Positions 35,688-45,336 of a stretch of DNA of 64,000 nt are shown here, piece by piece. Within the stretch, counting starts at the first letter, position 1, and every line of letters begins with the position of its first letter. The DNA is from Vibrio splendidus (GTDB lineage: Bacteria; Pseudomonadota; Gammaproteobacteria; Enterobacterales; Vibrionaceae): the NCBI RefSeq assembly GCF_002873455.1, contig NZ_MCUN01000054.1, forward strand, positions 248,001-312,000, given 5' to 3'. Under the pieces are notes generated by a model. That model was not told the DNA's origin, searched no databases, and worked only from the letters and a program-made list of their open reading frames with translations. Both the position numbers and the translations under genes were made by a program.

Positions 35688-36197
35688 TTGAAAAATATGA
35701 TTAAAGCAGCAGGTTTAGGCCTTGTAGTTCTTAGCTCCTCCTTCTTTGCAACAGCTGCTGAAGCTGCGCAAAAAGTGGGTTATGTAAACACTGCACAAGT
35801 ATTCCAGGCTCTACCTCAACGCGAAGTTGTTCTTCAAAAAATGCAGGAAGAGTTCAAAGATAAAGCAGCTGAGCTGCAGAGCATTCAAGCTGAAGCTAAA
35901 ACCAAGATTGAAAAGCTTAAGCGCGATGGCGAACTACTAGGCCCTGATGAAGTTGAGAAACTTCGTATCGAAGTCGGTCAACTAGACAGTAAGTACAAAA
36001 TCAAAGCTCAAGCACTAGAAAAAGCAAGCCAACGTCGTGAAGCACAAGAGAAGCAGAAGCTATTCAAAGTGATTCAAGATGCTGTAACTAAAGTTGCAGA
36101 GAAAGAAGGCTACGACATGATTGTTGATATTCAAGCTCTGCAGTACGGCAAGCCGGAATACAACATCTCTGAGCAAGTAATTAAATCACTGAAATAA
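35688..36197 (+). CDS. skp: Periplasmic chaperone Skp (OmpH)
   Basis: Trimeric periplasmic chaperone that keeps unfolded outer-membrane proteins soluble on the way to BamA. 169 residues with a signal peptide (cleavage near ATAAEA) and a long charged coiled coil. TTG start at 35688 after AAAGGA; an in-frame ATG is at 35697. Starts 18 bases after bamA. Confidence 0.94.
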   Translation: MKNMIKAAGLGLVVLSSSFFATAAEAAQKVGYVNTAQVFQALPQREVVLQKMQEEFKDKAAELQSIQAEAKTKIEKLKRDGELLGPDEVEKLRIEVGQLDSKYKIKAQALEKASQRREAQEKQKLFKVIQDAVTKVAEKEGYDMIVDIQALQYGKPEYNISEQVIKSLK

Positions 36198-36201
36198 GTT
36201 T

Positions 36202-37233
36202 ATGAAGAACCTGACTTTAGCCGAATTGGCAACGATTACCGGGGGAGAGCTACACGGAGACGGTACGGTTACCGTTTCAGCAGTTGCTCCTATGGATAAA
36301 GCGCAAGAAGGTAACATCACGTTCCTTTCGAACGTTAAGTACAGCAAGCATCTTGGTGACTGTAAAGCATCCGCTATTATGGTTAAAGAGAGTGAGCGCG
36401 AACTGTGTAAGACCAACGTTATTGTGGTCAGTGACCCTTACGTTGCTTTTGCTAAAGTTGCTCAAGCGCTTGATACTACTCCTGCACCCGCAGCGGCTAT
36501 TGCTGATTCTGCTTCAATTTCAAGCGATGCAACCATTGGACAAAATGTGTCTATTGGTGCGAACGCTGTGATTGAGTCTGGTGTGGTACTTGGTGATGAT
36601 GTGATCATCGGAGCTGGTTGTTTTATTGGTAAAAACGCAAATATTGGCACAGGCACTAAGCTATGGGCTAACGTAAGTGTTTACCATGAAGTAGTGATCG
36701 GCGACGCGTGTTTGATTCAATCAAGCACTGTTATTGGTTCTGATGGCTTTGGTTATGCGAACGAGAAAGGTGAATGGGTTAAGATCCCACAAGTCGGTTC
36801 AGTTCGCGTTGGTAACCGTGTCGAAATTGGCGCGTGTACAACCATCGACCGTGGAGCATTAGATGACACAATCATTGAAGATAACGTTATCTTAGATAAC
36901 CAGCTTCAAATTGCTCACAATGTTCACATCGGATATGGTTCTGCTATTGCAGGTGGTACTATCATCGCAGGCAGTACCACGATAGGTAAGTACTGTATTA
37001 TTGGTGGCGGTTGTGTGATTAATGGTCATATTGAAATCGTTGGCGGCGTTACAATCACCGGTATGGGGATGGTAATGCGCAGCATCACTGAGAAAGGCAT
37101 GTACTCTTCGGGTATTCCTTTACAGCCAAATAAAGATTGGCGTAAAACAGCAACGCGTGTGCATCGTATTGATGAAATGAACAAGCGTTTGAAAACCGTT
37201 GAAAAACTTATCGAGAAGAGCGCGGAATCATAA
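36202..37233 (+). CDS. lpxD: UDP-3-O-acylglucosamine N-acyltransferase
   Basis: Third step of lipid A synthesis: adds 3-hydroxyacyl to UDP-3-O-acyl-glucosamine. 343 residues; N-terminal uridine-binding domain and then a left-handed beta-helix of hexapeptide repeats; catalytic His in QIAHNVHIG. Followed by fabZ-lpxA-lpxB. Confidence 0.96.
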   Translation: MKNLTLAELATITGGELHGDGTVTVSAVAPMDKAQEGNITFLSNVKYSKHLGDCKASAIMVKESERELCKTNVIVVSDPYVAFAKVAQALDTTPAPAAAIADSASISSDATIGQNVSIGANAVIESGVVLGDDVIIGAGCFIGKNANIGTGTKLWANVSVYHEVVIGDACLIQSSTVIGSDGFGYANEKGEWVKIPQVGSVRVGNRVEIGACTTIDRGALDDTIIEDNVILDNQLQIAHNVHIGYGSAIAGGTIIAGSTTIGKYCIIGGGCVINGHIEIVGGVTITGMGMVMRSITEKGMYSSGIPLQPNKDWRKTATRVHRIDEMNKRLKTVEKLIEKSAES

Positions 37234-37326
37234 TTCCAGCATTTCTAATAAAAGGCTCGCGTACAGCGAGTCTTTTTCGTTTATAATCCTTCTAATTAAA
37301 TAAAGAATATACATAGGAATACGACT

Positions 37327-37779
37327 TTGACTACTGAACAGACAACGATGAACATTACTGAAATTCAGGAACTATTACCTCATCGCTACCCATTCTTAAT
37401 GGTTGATCGTGTGACTAGCTTTGAAAAAGAAAAAACACTGACTGCGATTAAGAATGTCACTGTCAACGAACCTCAGTTCACTGGCCACTTCCCTCAACTT
37501 CCTGTATTCCCAGGCGTGTTGATCTTAGAAGCAATGGCTCAAGCAACAGGTCTTCTAGCATTTAAATCATTTGGTGCCCCTTCTGGTAACGAGCTTTACT
37601 ACTTTGCAAGTGTGGATAAAGCAAAATTCCGTAAACCAGTCGTGCCAGGTGACCAACTGATTATCGAAGTTGAGTTCTTAAAAGAGCGTCGTGGTATTGC
37701 ATCGTTTAACGGTGTTGCTAAAGTTGACGGCGTGGTTGTATGTTCAGCTGAACTTAAATGTGCTCGTAGAGAGTTTTAA
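37327..37779 (+). CDS. fabZ: 3-hydroxyacyl-[ACP] dehydratase FabZ
   Basis: Dehydrates beta-hydroxyacyl-ACP in fatty acid elongation and competes with LpxA for the same substrate. 150 residues from a TTG start at 37327 (MTTEQTTMNI, matching E. coli MTT...); catalytic His54 (GHFPQLPVFPG) and Glu68 (ILEAMAQATG). AGGA is 9 bases upstream. lpxA begins right after the stop. Confidence 0.96.
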   Translation: MTTEQTTMNITEIQELLPHRYPFLMVDRVTSFEKEKTLTAIKNVTVNEPQFTGHFPQLPVFPGVLILEAMAQATGLLAFKSFGAPSGNELYYFASVDKAKFRKPVVPGDQLIIEVEFLKERRGIASFNGVAKVDGVVVCSAELKCARREF

Positions 37780-37780
37780 T

Positions 37781-38569
37781 ATGATTCATGAAACAGCGAA
37801 AATTCACCCGGCAGCAGTAATCGAAGGTGATGTAACTATCGGTGCTAACGTGACGGTTGGGCCTTTCACTTACATTGCTGGTAACGTGACTATTGGTGAC
37901 GACACTGAAGTGATGTCGCATGTGGTGATCAAAGGTCACACAACCATTGGTAAAGAAAATCGCATCTTCCCACATGCTGTTATTGGTGAAGAGAACCAAG
38001 ATAAGAAATACGGTGGCGAAGATACTACGGTTGTGATCGGTGATCGAAACGTGATTCGTGAGGCGGTTCAAATCCACCGTGGTACAACTCAAGACAAAGC
38101 AACTACAGTGATTGGTGATGACAACTTACTTTGTGTTAATGCTCACGTAGCGCACGATGTTATTGTCGGTAACCACACTCATATTGGTAACAATGCTATC
38201 CTTGGCGGTCACGTAACTGTGGGTGACTACGCTGGTGTAATGGCACTTTCTGCGATTCACCCGTTCTGTTCAATTGGCGCTTACGCTTACATTGGCGGCT
38301 GTTCTGCTGTTGTTCAAGATGTACTGCCGTACGTGCTTGCACAGGGTAACCATGCAGCTCCATTTGGTCTTAACCTAGTGGGCTTGAAGCGTAACGGATT
38401 TGAGAAACCAGAAATTCGTGCACTACAGAAAGCGTATAAAGAATTATACCGTTCAGGTAAAACACTTGAAGAAGCGAAAGCGGCTTTAGTTGAAATGGCG
38501 AAAGAGTTTACTTCGGTTACTCCTATGCTAGAAATGCTAGAGAACTCTGAGCGCGGTATTATTCGTTAA
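37781..38569 (+). CDS. lpxA: UDP-N-acetylglucosamine acyltransferase
   Basis: First step of lipid A synthesis. 262 residues as in E. coli; hexapeptide-repeat beta-helix, catalytic His in NAHVAHDV, C-terminal helical part (FEKPEIRALQKAYKELY). The ATG at 37781 follows the fabZ stop with one base between; the frame extends upstream only as an artefact. Confidence 0.97.
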   Translation: MIHETAKIHPAAVIEGDVTIGANVTVGPFTYIAGNVTIGDDTEVMSHVVIKGHTTIGKENRIFPHAVIGEENQDKKYGGEDTTVVIGDRNVIREAVQIHRGTTQDKATTVIGDDNLLCVNAHVAHDVIVGNHTHIGNNAILGGHVTVGDYAGVMALSAIHPFCSIGAYAYIGGCSAVVQDVLPYVLAQGNHAAPFGLNLVGLKRNGFEKPEIRALQKAYKELYRSGKTLEEAKAALVEMAKEFTSVTPMLEMLENSERGIIR

Positions 38570-38586
38570 TACCGGATATGACTGTG

Positions 38587-38632
38587 TACCAATCTGTGCA
38601 AGTATGACAATAGTTACTTAATCAGATTGGTA
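38587..38632 (+). repeat. Palindromic MITE-like intergenic repeat
   Basis: 46-base near-palindrome: outer arms TACCAATCTG / CAGATTGGTA (38587-38596, 38623-38632), inner arms AAGTA / TACTT, with 3-base internal loops and a 10-base centre. From memory, sequences of the form TACCAATCTGATTAAGTAA are scattered in Vibrio intergenic DNA; this was not checked. Confidence 0.6.
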
Positions 38633-38637
38633 TAACA

Positions 38638-38670
38638 AAAAGATCGCTACTCATTGGGCGGTCTTTTTTG
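38638..38670 (+). terminator. Terminator between lpxA and lpxB
   Basis: AAAAGATCGC / GCGGTCTTTT (one wobble) with T-run, just after the palindromic repeat. Confidence 0.75.
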
Positions 38671-38698
38671 TTTTAGGCAAGAAGGGAATTGGAAAACT

Positions 38699-39895
38699 AT
38701 GGCACAGCAAGAAGCAGCAACCAATAGCTCGAACTTTGTTTCGAATGAACCTCTGCGCGTAGGTATCGTCGTCGGAGAACTCTCAGGTGACACGCTTGGT
38801 GAGGGCTTTATTAAAGCGATCAAATCACAATATCCGAATGCTGAATTCGTGGGTATTGGCGGACCAAAAATGAAAGCGTTGGGTTGTGAGTCTCTTTTCG
38901 AAATGGAAGAGCTTGCCGTGATGGGACTTGTAGAAGTGCTTGGTCGCTTGCCTCGCTTGTTAAAAGTGAAAGCGGGCCTAGTTAAGTATTTTACTCAAAA
39001 CCCACCAGATGTGTTTGTTGGTATTGATGCTCCTGACTTCAACCTGAGACTTGAATTGGATCTTAAGAAAGCAGGCATTAAGACCGTTCATTATGTCAGC
39101 CCTTCAGTATGGGCATGGCGTCCAAAGCGTATCTTTAAAATCGATAAAGCAACCGATTTGGTATTGGCTTTCTTGCCGTTCGAAAAGGCGTTCTACGATA
39201 AATATAATGTTGCTTGTGAATTTGTTGGCCATACATTGGCAGACACCATTCCACTAGAACCGAATAAAAAAGAGGCTCGCGAGCTTTTAGGTTTAGATCA
39301 AGATAAGCCTTGGTTAGCCGTATTACCGGGTAGTCGCGGTGGTGAAATGAGTTTGATTGCTCAACCATTTATTGAGACTTGTCAGCGTATTAAGCAGAAA
39401 TACCCTAATATCAACTTTGTGGTTGCGCTCGTTAATGAGCAACGTAAAAAGCAGTTCACTGAAATCTGGCAATCGACGGCGCCTGAACTTGAATTTACGC
39501 TGGTAGAAGATACCGCCACCAATGTGATAACCGCTGCTGATTCTGTTCTGTTAGCTTCTGGTACTGTTGCTCTCGAGTGCATGTTGCTGAAACGCCCGAT
39601 GGTCGTTGGCTACAAAGTAAATAAACTGACGGGTTATATTGTCAAGAAATTATCGATTACCGAGTTTGTATCACTGCCGAACATTTTGGCTGGCGAAGAG
39701 ATTGTGAAAGAACATATTCTTGAAGAGTGTCACCCAGACTTCTTATTTCCGTCTGTTGATAAGATGCTATCCGCTGACAACAGCGCATTAATCGAACGCT
39801 TTACCGAGATGCATCATTGGATTCGTAAAGACGCGGATAAACAAGCTGCTAATGCTGTATTAAAATTGATAAATCGACCGTTCGTTGAGTCATAA
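38699..39895 (+). CDS. lpxB: Lipid-A-disaccharide synthase
   Basis: Glycosyltransferase (family 19) joining UDP-diacylglucosamine and lipid X. About 398 residues from ATG 38699; VGELSGDTLGEGFIKAI, GGPKMKALG, VGIDAPDFNLRLE, SPSVWAWRPKRI, LPGSRGGE. The open frame starts 45 bases earlier but a GGAA site precedes 38699. The first 16 residues are a variable tail. Confidence 0.96.
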   Translation: MAQQEAATNSSNFVSNEPLRVGIVVGELSGDTLGEGFIKAIKSQYPNAEFVGIGGPKMKALGCESLFEMEELAVMGLVEVLGRLPRLLKVKAGLVKYFTQNPPDVFVGIDAPDFNLRLELDLKKAGIKTVHYVSPSVWAWRPKRIFKIDKATDLVLAFLPFEKAFYDKYNVACEFVGHTLADTIPLEPNKKEARELLGLDQDKPWLAVLPGSRGGEMSLIAQPFIETCQRIKQKYPNINFVVALVNEQRKKQFTEIWQSTAPELEFTLVEDTATNVITAADSVLLASGTVALECMLLKRPMVVGYKVNKLTGYIVKKLSITEFVSLPNILAGEEIVKEHILEECHPDFLFPSVDKMLSADNSALIERFTEMHHWIRKDADKQAANAVLKLINRPFVES

Positions 39896-39925
39896 AGCGC
39901 TTGTTTACAAAACATTAAGAGAAGA

Positions 39926-40549
39926 ATGATGGCAGTAAAAGAGAAAAAAGAGCTTCCTCCGTTTGAATACCCTCAAGGTTACCAGTTGTTTGCTGGAGTG
40001 GATGAAGTGGGTCGTGGTCCATTAGTAGGTGATGTCGTGACTGCGGCCGTTATCCTCGATCCTAATAACCCTATCGAAGGTTTGAACGACTCAAAGAAAC
40101 TGTCTGAGAAGAAGCGCCTAGCTCTGTTTCCGGAAATCAAAGAAAAAGCATTGGCGTGGTCGGTTGGCCGTTGCTCTCCACAAGAAATTGATGAGTTAAA
40201 TATTCTACAAGCGACCATGGTTGCTATGCAGCGAGCTATCGCAGGGCTAAGCGTTCAGCCAGACATGGCTCTGATCGATGGTAACCGTGTTCCAGAATTA
40301 CCTATGGATGGTCTTGCTATTGTGAAAGGTGACTTGCGAGTTGCTGAAATCAGTGCGGCATCTATCATCGCTAAAGTAGTTCGTGACCAAGAGATGGAAG
40401 AACTTGATAAACTTCATCCAGAGTTTGGCTTTGCTAAACATAAAGGTTACCCGACCAAAGCGCATTTCGAAGCGATTGAAAAACATGGTGTAACCGAGCA
40501 TTACCGCAAAAGTTTTAAGCCAGTAAAGCGCATTTTAGGTCTCGATTAA
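39926..40549 (+). CDS. rnhB: Ribonuclease HII
   Basis: Cuts RNA in RNA-DNA hybrids and single ribonucleotides in DNA. 207 residues; metal-binding GVDEVGRGPLVGDV and LIDGNR, and AEISAASIIAKVVRD. ATG 39926 or 39929 (MMAV). Sits between lpxB and dnaE as in E. coli. Confidence 0.96.
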   Translation: MMAVKEKKELPPFEYPQGYQLFAGVDEVGRGPLVGDVVTAAVILDPNNPIEGLNDSKKLSEKKRLALFPEIKEKALAWSVGRCSPQEIDELNILQATMVAMQRAIAGLSVQPDMALIDGNRVPELPMDGLAIVKGDLRVAEISAASIIAKVVRDQEMEELDKLHPEFGFAKHKGYPTKAHFEAIEKHGVTEHYRKSFKPVKRILGLD

Positions 40550-40561
40550 GCTCTTTGACTA

Positions 40562-40611
40562 AAGCTTTATATTGATGAGGGCTTAATATTGGTTAGAGCT
40601 TTATATTGCTT
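40562..40611 (+). repeat. Degenerate 16-17 bp tandem repeat after rnhB
   Basis: Three units (40562-40577, 40578-40594, 40595-40611) sharing GCTTTATATTG or GCTTAATATTG, with weaker copies on both sides. Starts 13 bases after the rnhB stop. The rest of the 176-base gap before dnaE holds nothing I can name. Confidence 0.7.
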
Positions 40612-40725
40612 AGATTTCATGTTGAACGGGGCAGGGCATCGAATAAAGTTGCCTACTTGCAGTAGAAAAAAATAGAATACATCCAGTTGTAATCCTAGGC
40701 TCACGTCTAGAACTCAGGAAAAATA

Positions 40726-43700
40726 ATGTCAGATCCAAAATTTGTTCACCTTCGCGTACACAGTGACTTTTCTATGGTGGATGGCCTCTCTAAGGTACCA
40801 CCACTCGTTAAGAAAGTTGCTGAGATGGGTATGCCCGCACTAGCACTGACCGACTTTACCAACCTATGTGGTTTGGTGAAGTTCTACGGTACTGCCCACG
40901 GGTGCGGGATTAAACCCATTATTGGTGCTGATTTCCTGATGCAGTCTCCTGAGTTTGGCGACGAATTGACTAAACTCACCGTTATTGCAACAAGTAATAA
41001 AGGCTACAACAACCTAACGTTATTGATTTCAAAAGCTTACCTTCGCGGCCATGTACAGCATCAACCTGTGATTGATAAAGAATGGCTGATTGAGCATGCC
41101 GAAGGCCTGATTCTTCTATCGGGAGCAAAAGAAGGTGAGATTGGTAAGGCGTTGCTGAAAGGTAACCGTGAATTGGTTGCAAGCAGCGTTGAGTTTTACA
41201 AAACACATTTCTCAGACCGTTTTTATCTGGAGCTAATTCGTACTGGGCGCCCGGATGAAGAGTCGTATCTGCACTTTGCGCTAGAGCTTGCCGAACAAGA
41301 AGACCTGCCTGTTGTCGCGACCAACGAAGTGGTCTTCATCTCTGAAGACTTATTTGACGCCCATGAAATCCGTGTGGCGATTCATGACGGTTTTACGATG
41401 GTTGATCCACGTCGACCGAAAAACTACAGCTCACAACAATACCTGCGTAGTGAAGAAGAGATGTGTGAGTTGTTCTCAGACATCCCAGAAGCACTAGAGA
41501 ACAGTGTTGAGATCGCCAAGCGTTGTAATGTTACTGTTCGTTTAGGTGAGTACTTCCTACCTAACTTCCCAACAGAAGGTTTGGCGATTGAAGACTTCTT
41601 GATTAAAAAATCAGAAGAAGGCCTTGAGCGTCGTTTAGCGTTTCTATTCCCTGATGAGAAAGTTCGTGCTGAGCGCAGGCCTGAATACGATGAACGCCTT
41701 AAAATCGAGCTAGAAGTTGTCAACAATATGGGGTTCCCGGGTTACTTCTTGATCGTGATGGAGTTCATCCAGTGGTCAAAAGATAATGACGTACCAGTAG
41801 GTCCTGGTCGTGGTTCTGGTGCCGGTTCTTTGGTGGCTTACGCATTGGATATCACCGATCTTGATCCACTTGAATATGACTTGCTGTTCGAACGTTTCTT
41901 GAACCCAGAACGTGTATCTATGCCCGATTTCGATATCGACTTCTGCATGGATAAACGCGACCAAGTTATTGATCACGTAGCCGAGATGTACGGTCGTGAT
42001 GCCGTTTCTCAGATCATCACTTTTGGTACTATGGCGGCAAAAGCGGTAATTCGTGACGTGGGCCGTGTTCTGGGTCACCCGTTTGGTTTCGTTGACCGTA
42101 TTTCTAAGCTGGTTCCACCAGATCCGGGGATGACGCTAGAGAAAGCTTTCCTTGCTGAGCCAGCATTGCCAGAACTCTACGACGGTGATGAAGAAGTACG
42201 CGAACTGATTGATAAATGTCGCATCTTAGAAGGTTGTACGCGAAATGCCGGTAAGCACGCGGGTGGTGTTGTTATCTCACCCACCACGATTACCGACTTT
42301 GCACCTATCTATGCCGACGCAGAAGGCAACTTCCCAGTAACGCAATTCGATAAGAATGACGTTGAAACCGCCGGTTTGGTTAAGTTCGACTTCTTGGGTC
42401 TACGTACCCTGACCATCATCGATTGGGCGTTAGGCCTAGTAAACCCACGATTGAAGAAAGAGGGTAAAGAGCCGGTTCGTATTGAATCTATACCTCTTGA
42501 TGACCAAGCGTCATTTAACCTATTACAAAATTCTGAAACGACTGCGGTGTTCCAACTGGAATCTCGCGGTATGAAAGATCTGATCAAGCGTCTACAACCC
42601 GATTCTTTTGAAGATATCATCGCATTGGTAGCTTTGTTCCGTCCGGGCCCTCTGCAATCAGGCATGGTAGATAACTTTATCGACCGTAAACACGGTCGAG
42701 AGGCGGTTTCGTATCCTGATGAAACGTGGCAACACGAATCGTTAAAAGAAACTCTAGAACCGACTTACGGCATCATCCTGTATCAAGAGCAGGTAATGCA
42801 AATCGCTCAGATCCTTGCGGGTTATACGCTTGGTGGAGCCGATATGCTGCGTCGTGCGATGGGTAAGAAAAAGCCCGAAGAGATGGCAAAGCAGCGCGGT
42901 ACCTTTAAAGAAGGTGCAGAAGCCAATGGTGTTGATGGCGAACTGTCCATGAAGATCTTTGACTTGGTAGAGAAGTTTGCGGGCTACGGCTTTAACAAAT
43001 CTCACTCGGCCGCATACGCACTGGTTTCTTATCAAACACTGTGGTTGAAAACGCATTACCCTGCGGAATTCATGGCAGCAGTAATGACCGCGGATATGGA
43101 TAACACCGAAAAGGTTATTGGCCTTGTCGATGAGTGTTTCCGTATGAAGCTCAAGCTTCTTCCACCCGATATTAATTCCGGTTTATACCGCTTTAATGTG
43201 GATGAAGATGGCGCGATTGTTTATGGCATCGGTGCGATTAAAGGGGTTGGTGAAGGCCCAATTGAAGCCATTATCGAAGCGCGTAACAAGGGCGGGTATT
43301 TTAAAGATTTATTCGACTTCTGTGCACGACTCGATCTGAAGAAGGTCAATAAACGTGTTATTGAAAAGTTGATTCTATCCGGAGCCTTAGATAGATTAGG
43401 TCCTCACCGAGCTGCGATGATGGCATCATTGAAAGATGCGGTTAAGGCGGCAAGCCAACATCACCACGCTGAGTCTTTTGGTCAATCGGATATGTTTGGT
43501 GTTTTGACTGACGCTCCGGAAGAGGTGGAACACAAGTACACTCAAGTACCGAAGTGGCCTGAAAAGGTTTGGCTTGAAGGTGAGCGTGAAACGCTGGGCT
43601 TGTATTTAACAGGTCACCCGGTTAATGCTTACATCAAAGAGTTAGCCAAATACACTAGCTGTCGTTTGAAAGATGCGACACCAACTCGTCGTGATCAGTC

Positions 43701-44205
43701 TTTAACGATTGCAGGTTTGGTCATTGCTGCCAGGGTAATGACCACGAAGCGTGGAACTCGAATTGGTCTGATGACCCTCGACGACCGATCGGGACGAATG
43801 GAAGTGATGTTGTTCTCTGATGCGCTTGATCGCTACGCAGAATTGCTCGAAAAAGACAAAATTGTTGTCGTTTCTGGACAGGTCAGCTTTGATGATTTCA
43901 ATGGGGGGCTTAAAATGTCCGCGCGCGAGGTCATGGACTTAGGAAGCGCCCGTGAGAAATATGCTCGTGGGGTGTCGATATCTATCGATCAATCCCAAAT
44001 TAACGGTCAATTTTTTGAACGCTTTAGTCAAATCTTAGAACCTTATAGAGCCGGAACGGTCCCAGTCAATGTATACTACCAGCGTGCCGACGCTAGAGCG
44101 CGGTTAACATTGGGCACAGAATGGCGTGTGACGCCAAGTGATACATTACTAGACGAATTAAAACAGCTGCTTGGAAATAGCCAAGTAGAACTCGAATTTA
44201 ACTAA
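40726..44205 (+). CDS. dnaE: DNA polymerase III alpha subunit
   Basis: Replicative DNA polymerase catalytic subunit. 1159 residues: N-terminal PHP domain (HLRVHSDFSMVDGLSK), polymerase domain with the catalytic aspartates in MPDFDIDF (Asp401, Asp403, E. coli numbering the same), GRGSGAGSLVAYAL, beta-clamp-binding QSDMFGV, then an OB-fold near the C-terminus. Works with DnaQ, encoded at 53163. Confidence 0.98.
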   Translation: MSDPKFVHLRVHSDFSMVDGLSKVPPLVKKVAEMGMPALALTDFTNLCGLVKFYGTAHGCGIKPIIGADFLMQSPEFGDELTKLTVIATSNKGYNNLTLLISKAYLRGHVQHQPVIDKEWLIEHAEGLILLSGAKEGEIGKALLKGNRELVASSVEFYKTHFSDRFYLELIRTGRPDEESYLHFALELAEQEDLPVVATNEVVFISEDLFDAHEIRVAIHDGFTMVDPRRPKNYSSQQYLRSEEEMCELFSDIPEALENSVEIAKRCNVTVRLGEYFLPNFPTEGLAIEDFLIKKSEEGLERRLAFLFPDEKVRAERRPEYDERLKIELEVVNNMGFPGYFLIVMEFIQWSKDNDVPVGPGRGSGAGSLVAYALDITDLDPLEYDLLFERFLNPERVSMPDFDIDFCMDKRDQVIDHVAEMYGRDAVSQIITFGTMAAKAVIRDVGRVLGHPFGFVDRISKLVPPDPGMTLEKAFLAEPALPELYDGDEEVRELIDKCRILEGCTRNAGKHAGGVVISPTTITDFAPIYADAEGNFPVTQFDKNDVETAGLVKFDFLGLRTLTIIDWALGLVNPRLKKEGKEPVRIESIPLDDQASFNLLQNSETTAVFQLESRGMKDLIKRLQPDSFEDIIALVALFRPGPLQSGMVDNFIDRKHGREAVSYPDETWQHESLKETLEPTYGIILYQEQVMQIAQILAGYTLGGADMLRRAMGKKKPEEMAKQRGTFKEGAEANGVDGELSMKIFDLVEKFAGYGFNKSHSAAYALVSYQTLWLKTHYPAEFMAAVMTADMDNTEKVIGLVDECFRMKLKLLPPDINSGLYRFNVDEDGAIVYGIGAIKGVGEGPIEAIIEARNKGGYFKDLFDFCARLDLKKVNKRVIEKLILSGALDRLGPHRAAMMASLKDAVKAASQHHHAESFGQSDMFGVLTDAPEEVEHKYTQVPKWPEKVWLEGERETLGLYLTGHPVNAYIKELAKYTSCRLKDATPTRRDQSLTIAGLVIAARVMTTKRGTRIGLMTLDDRSGRMEVMLFSDALDRYAELLEKDKIVVVSGQVSFDDFNGGLKMSAREVMDLGSAREKYARGVSISIDQSQINGQFFERFSQILEPYRAGTVPVNVYYQRADARARLTLGTEWRVTPSDTLLDELKQLLGNSQVELEFN

Positions 44206-44250
44206 AATTTAGCTTCGTGAATGCGGAGCTGAATCAACAAGGATTCATAG

Positions 44251-45210
44251 ATGAGCCTGAACTTTCTAGAATTTGAAAAGCCTATCGCTGAACTTGAAGC
44301 AAAAATCGAAGCGCTACGTGACGTTTCGCGTCACGGTGGTGACACAACGGTAGATCTAGACAAAGAAATCGAACAACTAGAGAAAAAAAGCTTAGAGCTT
44401 AAACAGAAAATCTTTAGTGACTTAGGTGCGTGGCAGGTAGCTCAACTTGCTCGCCACCCTCAACGTCCTTACACCAAAGATTACCTGGAGCATGCATTCA
44501 CAGAGTTTGAAGAGATGGCGGGCGATCGCGCTTACGCTGACGACAAAGCAATTGTGGGTGGTATGGCTCGTCTAAATGGTCGTCCTGTTATGGTTATTGG
44601 TCACCAGAAAGGTCGTGAGACTAAAGAGAAAGTGATCCGCAACTTTGGTATGCCAAAGCCAGAAGGTTACCGTAAGGCGCTACGTCTAATGGAAACAGCT
44701 GAACGTTTTAACATGCCTATCATTACTTTTATCGACACAGCGGGTGCTTACCCAGGTGTTGGTGCAGAAGAACGTGGCCAATCTGAAGCTATCGCTAAAA
44801 ACCTAAAAGTGATGGCTGGTCTTTCAGTTCCAGTTATTTGTAACGTTGTGGGTGAAGGTGGTTCTGGTGGTGCACTAGCGATTGGTGTTGGTGACTACGT
44901 GAATATGCTTCAGTACTCTACGTACGCAGTAATCTCTCCAGAAGGTTGTGCTTCAATCTTATGGCGTGATTCAGATAAAGCACCACAAGCTGCTGAAGCG
45001 ATGGGCCTAGTTGCTCCTCGCCTTAAAGAGCTTGAGCTTATCGATGAAATCATCCCTGAGCCTCTAGGTGGCGCGCACCGTGACCCAGTACAAACTGCTC
45101 AGAACATGAAAGACATGTTAGTTAAACAGCTAGAAGAGCTAGAGCAATTTGATAACGAAGCACTTCTTGAGCGTCGTTACCAACGTCTAATGAGCTACGG
45201 TTACTGCTGA
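44251..45210 (+). CDS. accA: Acetyl-CoA carboxylase carboxyltransferase alpha subunit
   Basis: Alpha half of the carboxyltransferase that makes malonyl-CoA, the first committed step of fatty acid synthesis. 319 residues: GDRAYADDKAIVGG, TAGAYPGVGAEERGQSEAIA, GEGGSGGALAIGVGD. Follows dnaE after 45 bases. Ends the 20-kb envelope cluster. Confidence 0.98.
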   Translation: MSLNFLEFEKPIAELEAKIEALRDVSRHGGDTTVDLDKEIEQLEKKSLELKQKIFSDLGAWQVAQLARHPQRPYTKDYLEHAFTEFEEMAGDRAYADDKAIVGGMARLNGRPVMVIGHQKGRETKEKVIRNFGMPKPEGYRKALRLMETAERFNMPIITFIDTAGAYPGVGAEERGQSEAIAKNLKVMAGLSVPVICNVVGEGGSGGALAIGVGDYVNMLQYSTYAVISPEGCASILWRDSDKAPQAAEAMGLVAPRLKELELIDEIIPEPLGGAHRDPVQTAQNMKDMLVKQLEELEQFDNEALLERRYQRLMSYGYC

Positions 45211-45254
45211 TAAGCGTGCCTTAAAACAAGGCAGATTGAAGTAACAAGATGATG

Positions 45255-45286
45255 AAAGGGTTGGACTCAGTGCCAACCCTTTTTTA
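45255..45286 (+). terminator. Terminator after accA
   Basis: AAAGGGTTGG / CCAACCCTTT, 8-base loop, T-run. Confidence 0.9.
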
Positions 45287-45336
45287 TTATTAAAACATTA
45301 TCCTTTCTCATTCGAACTCACGGTTCATTAAGCCTC

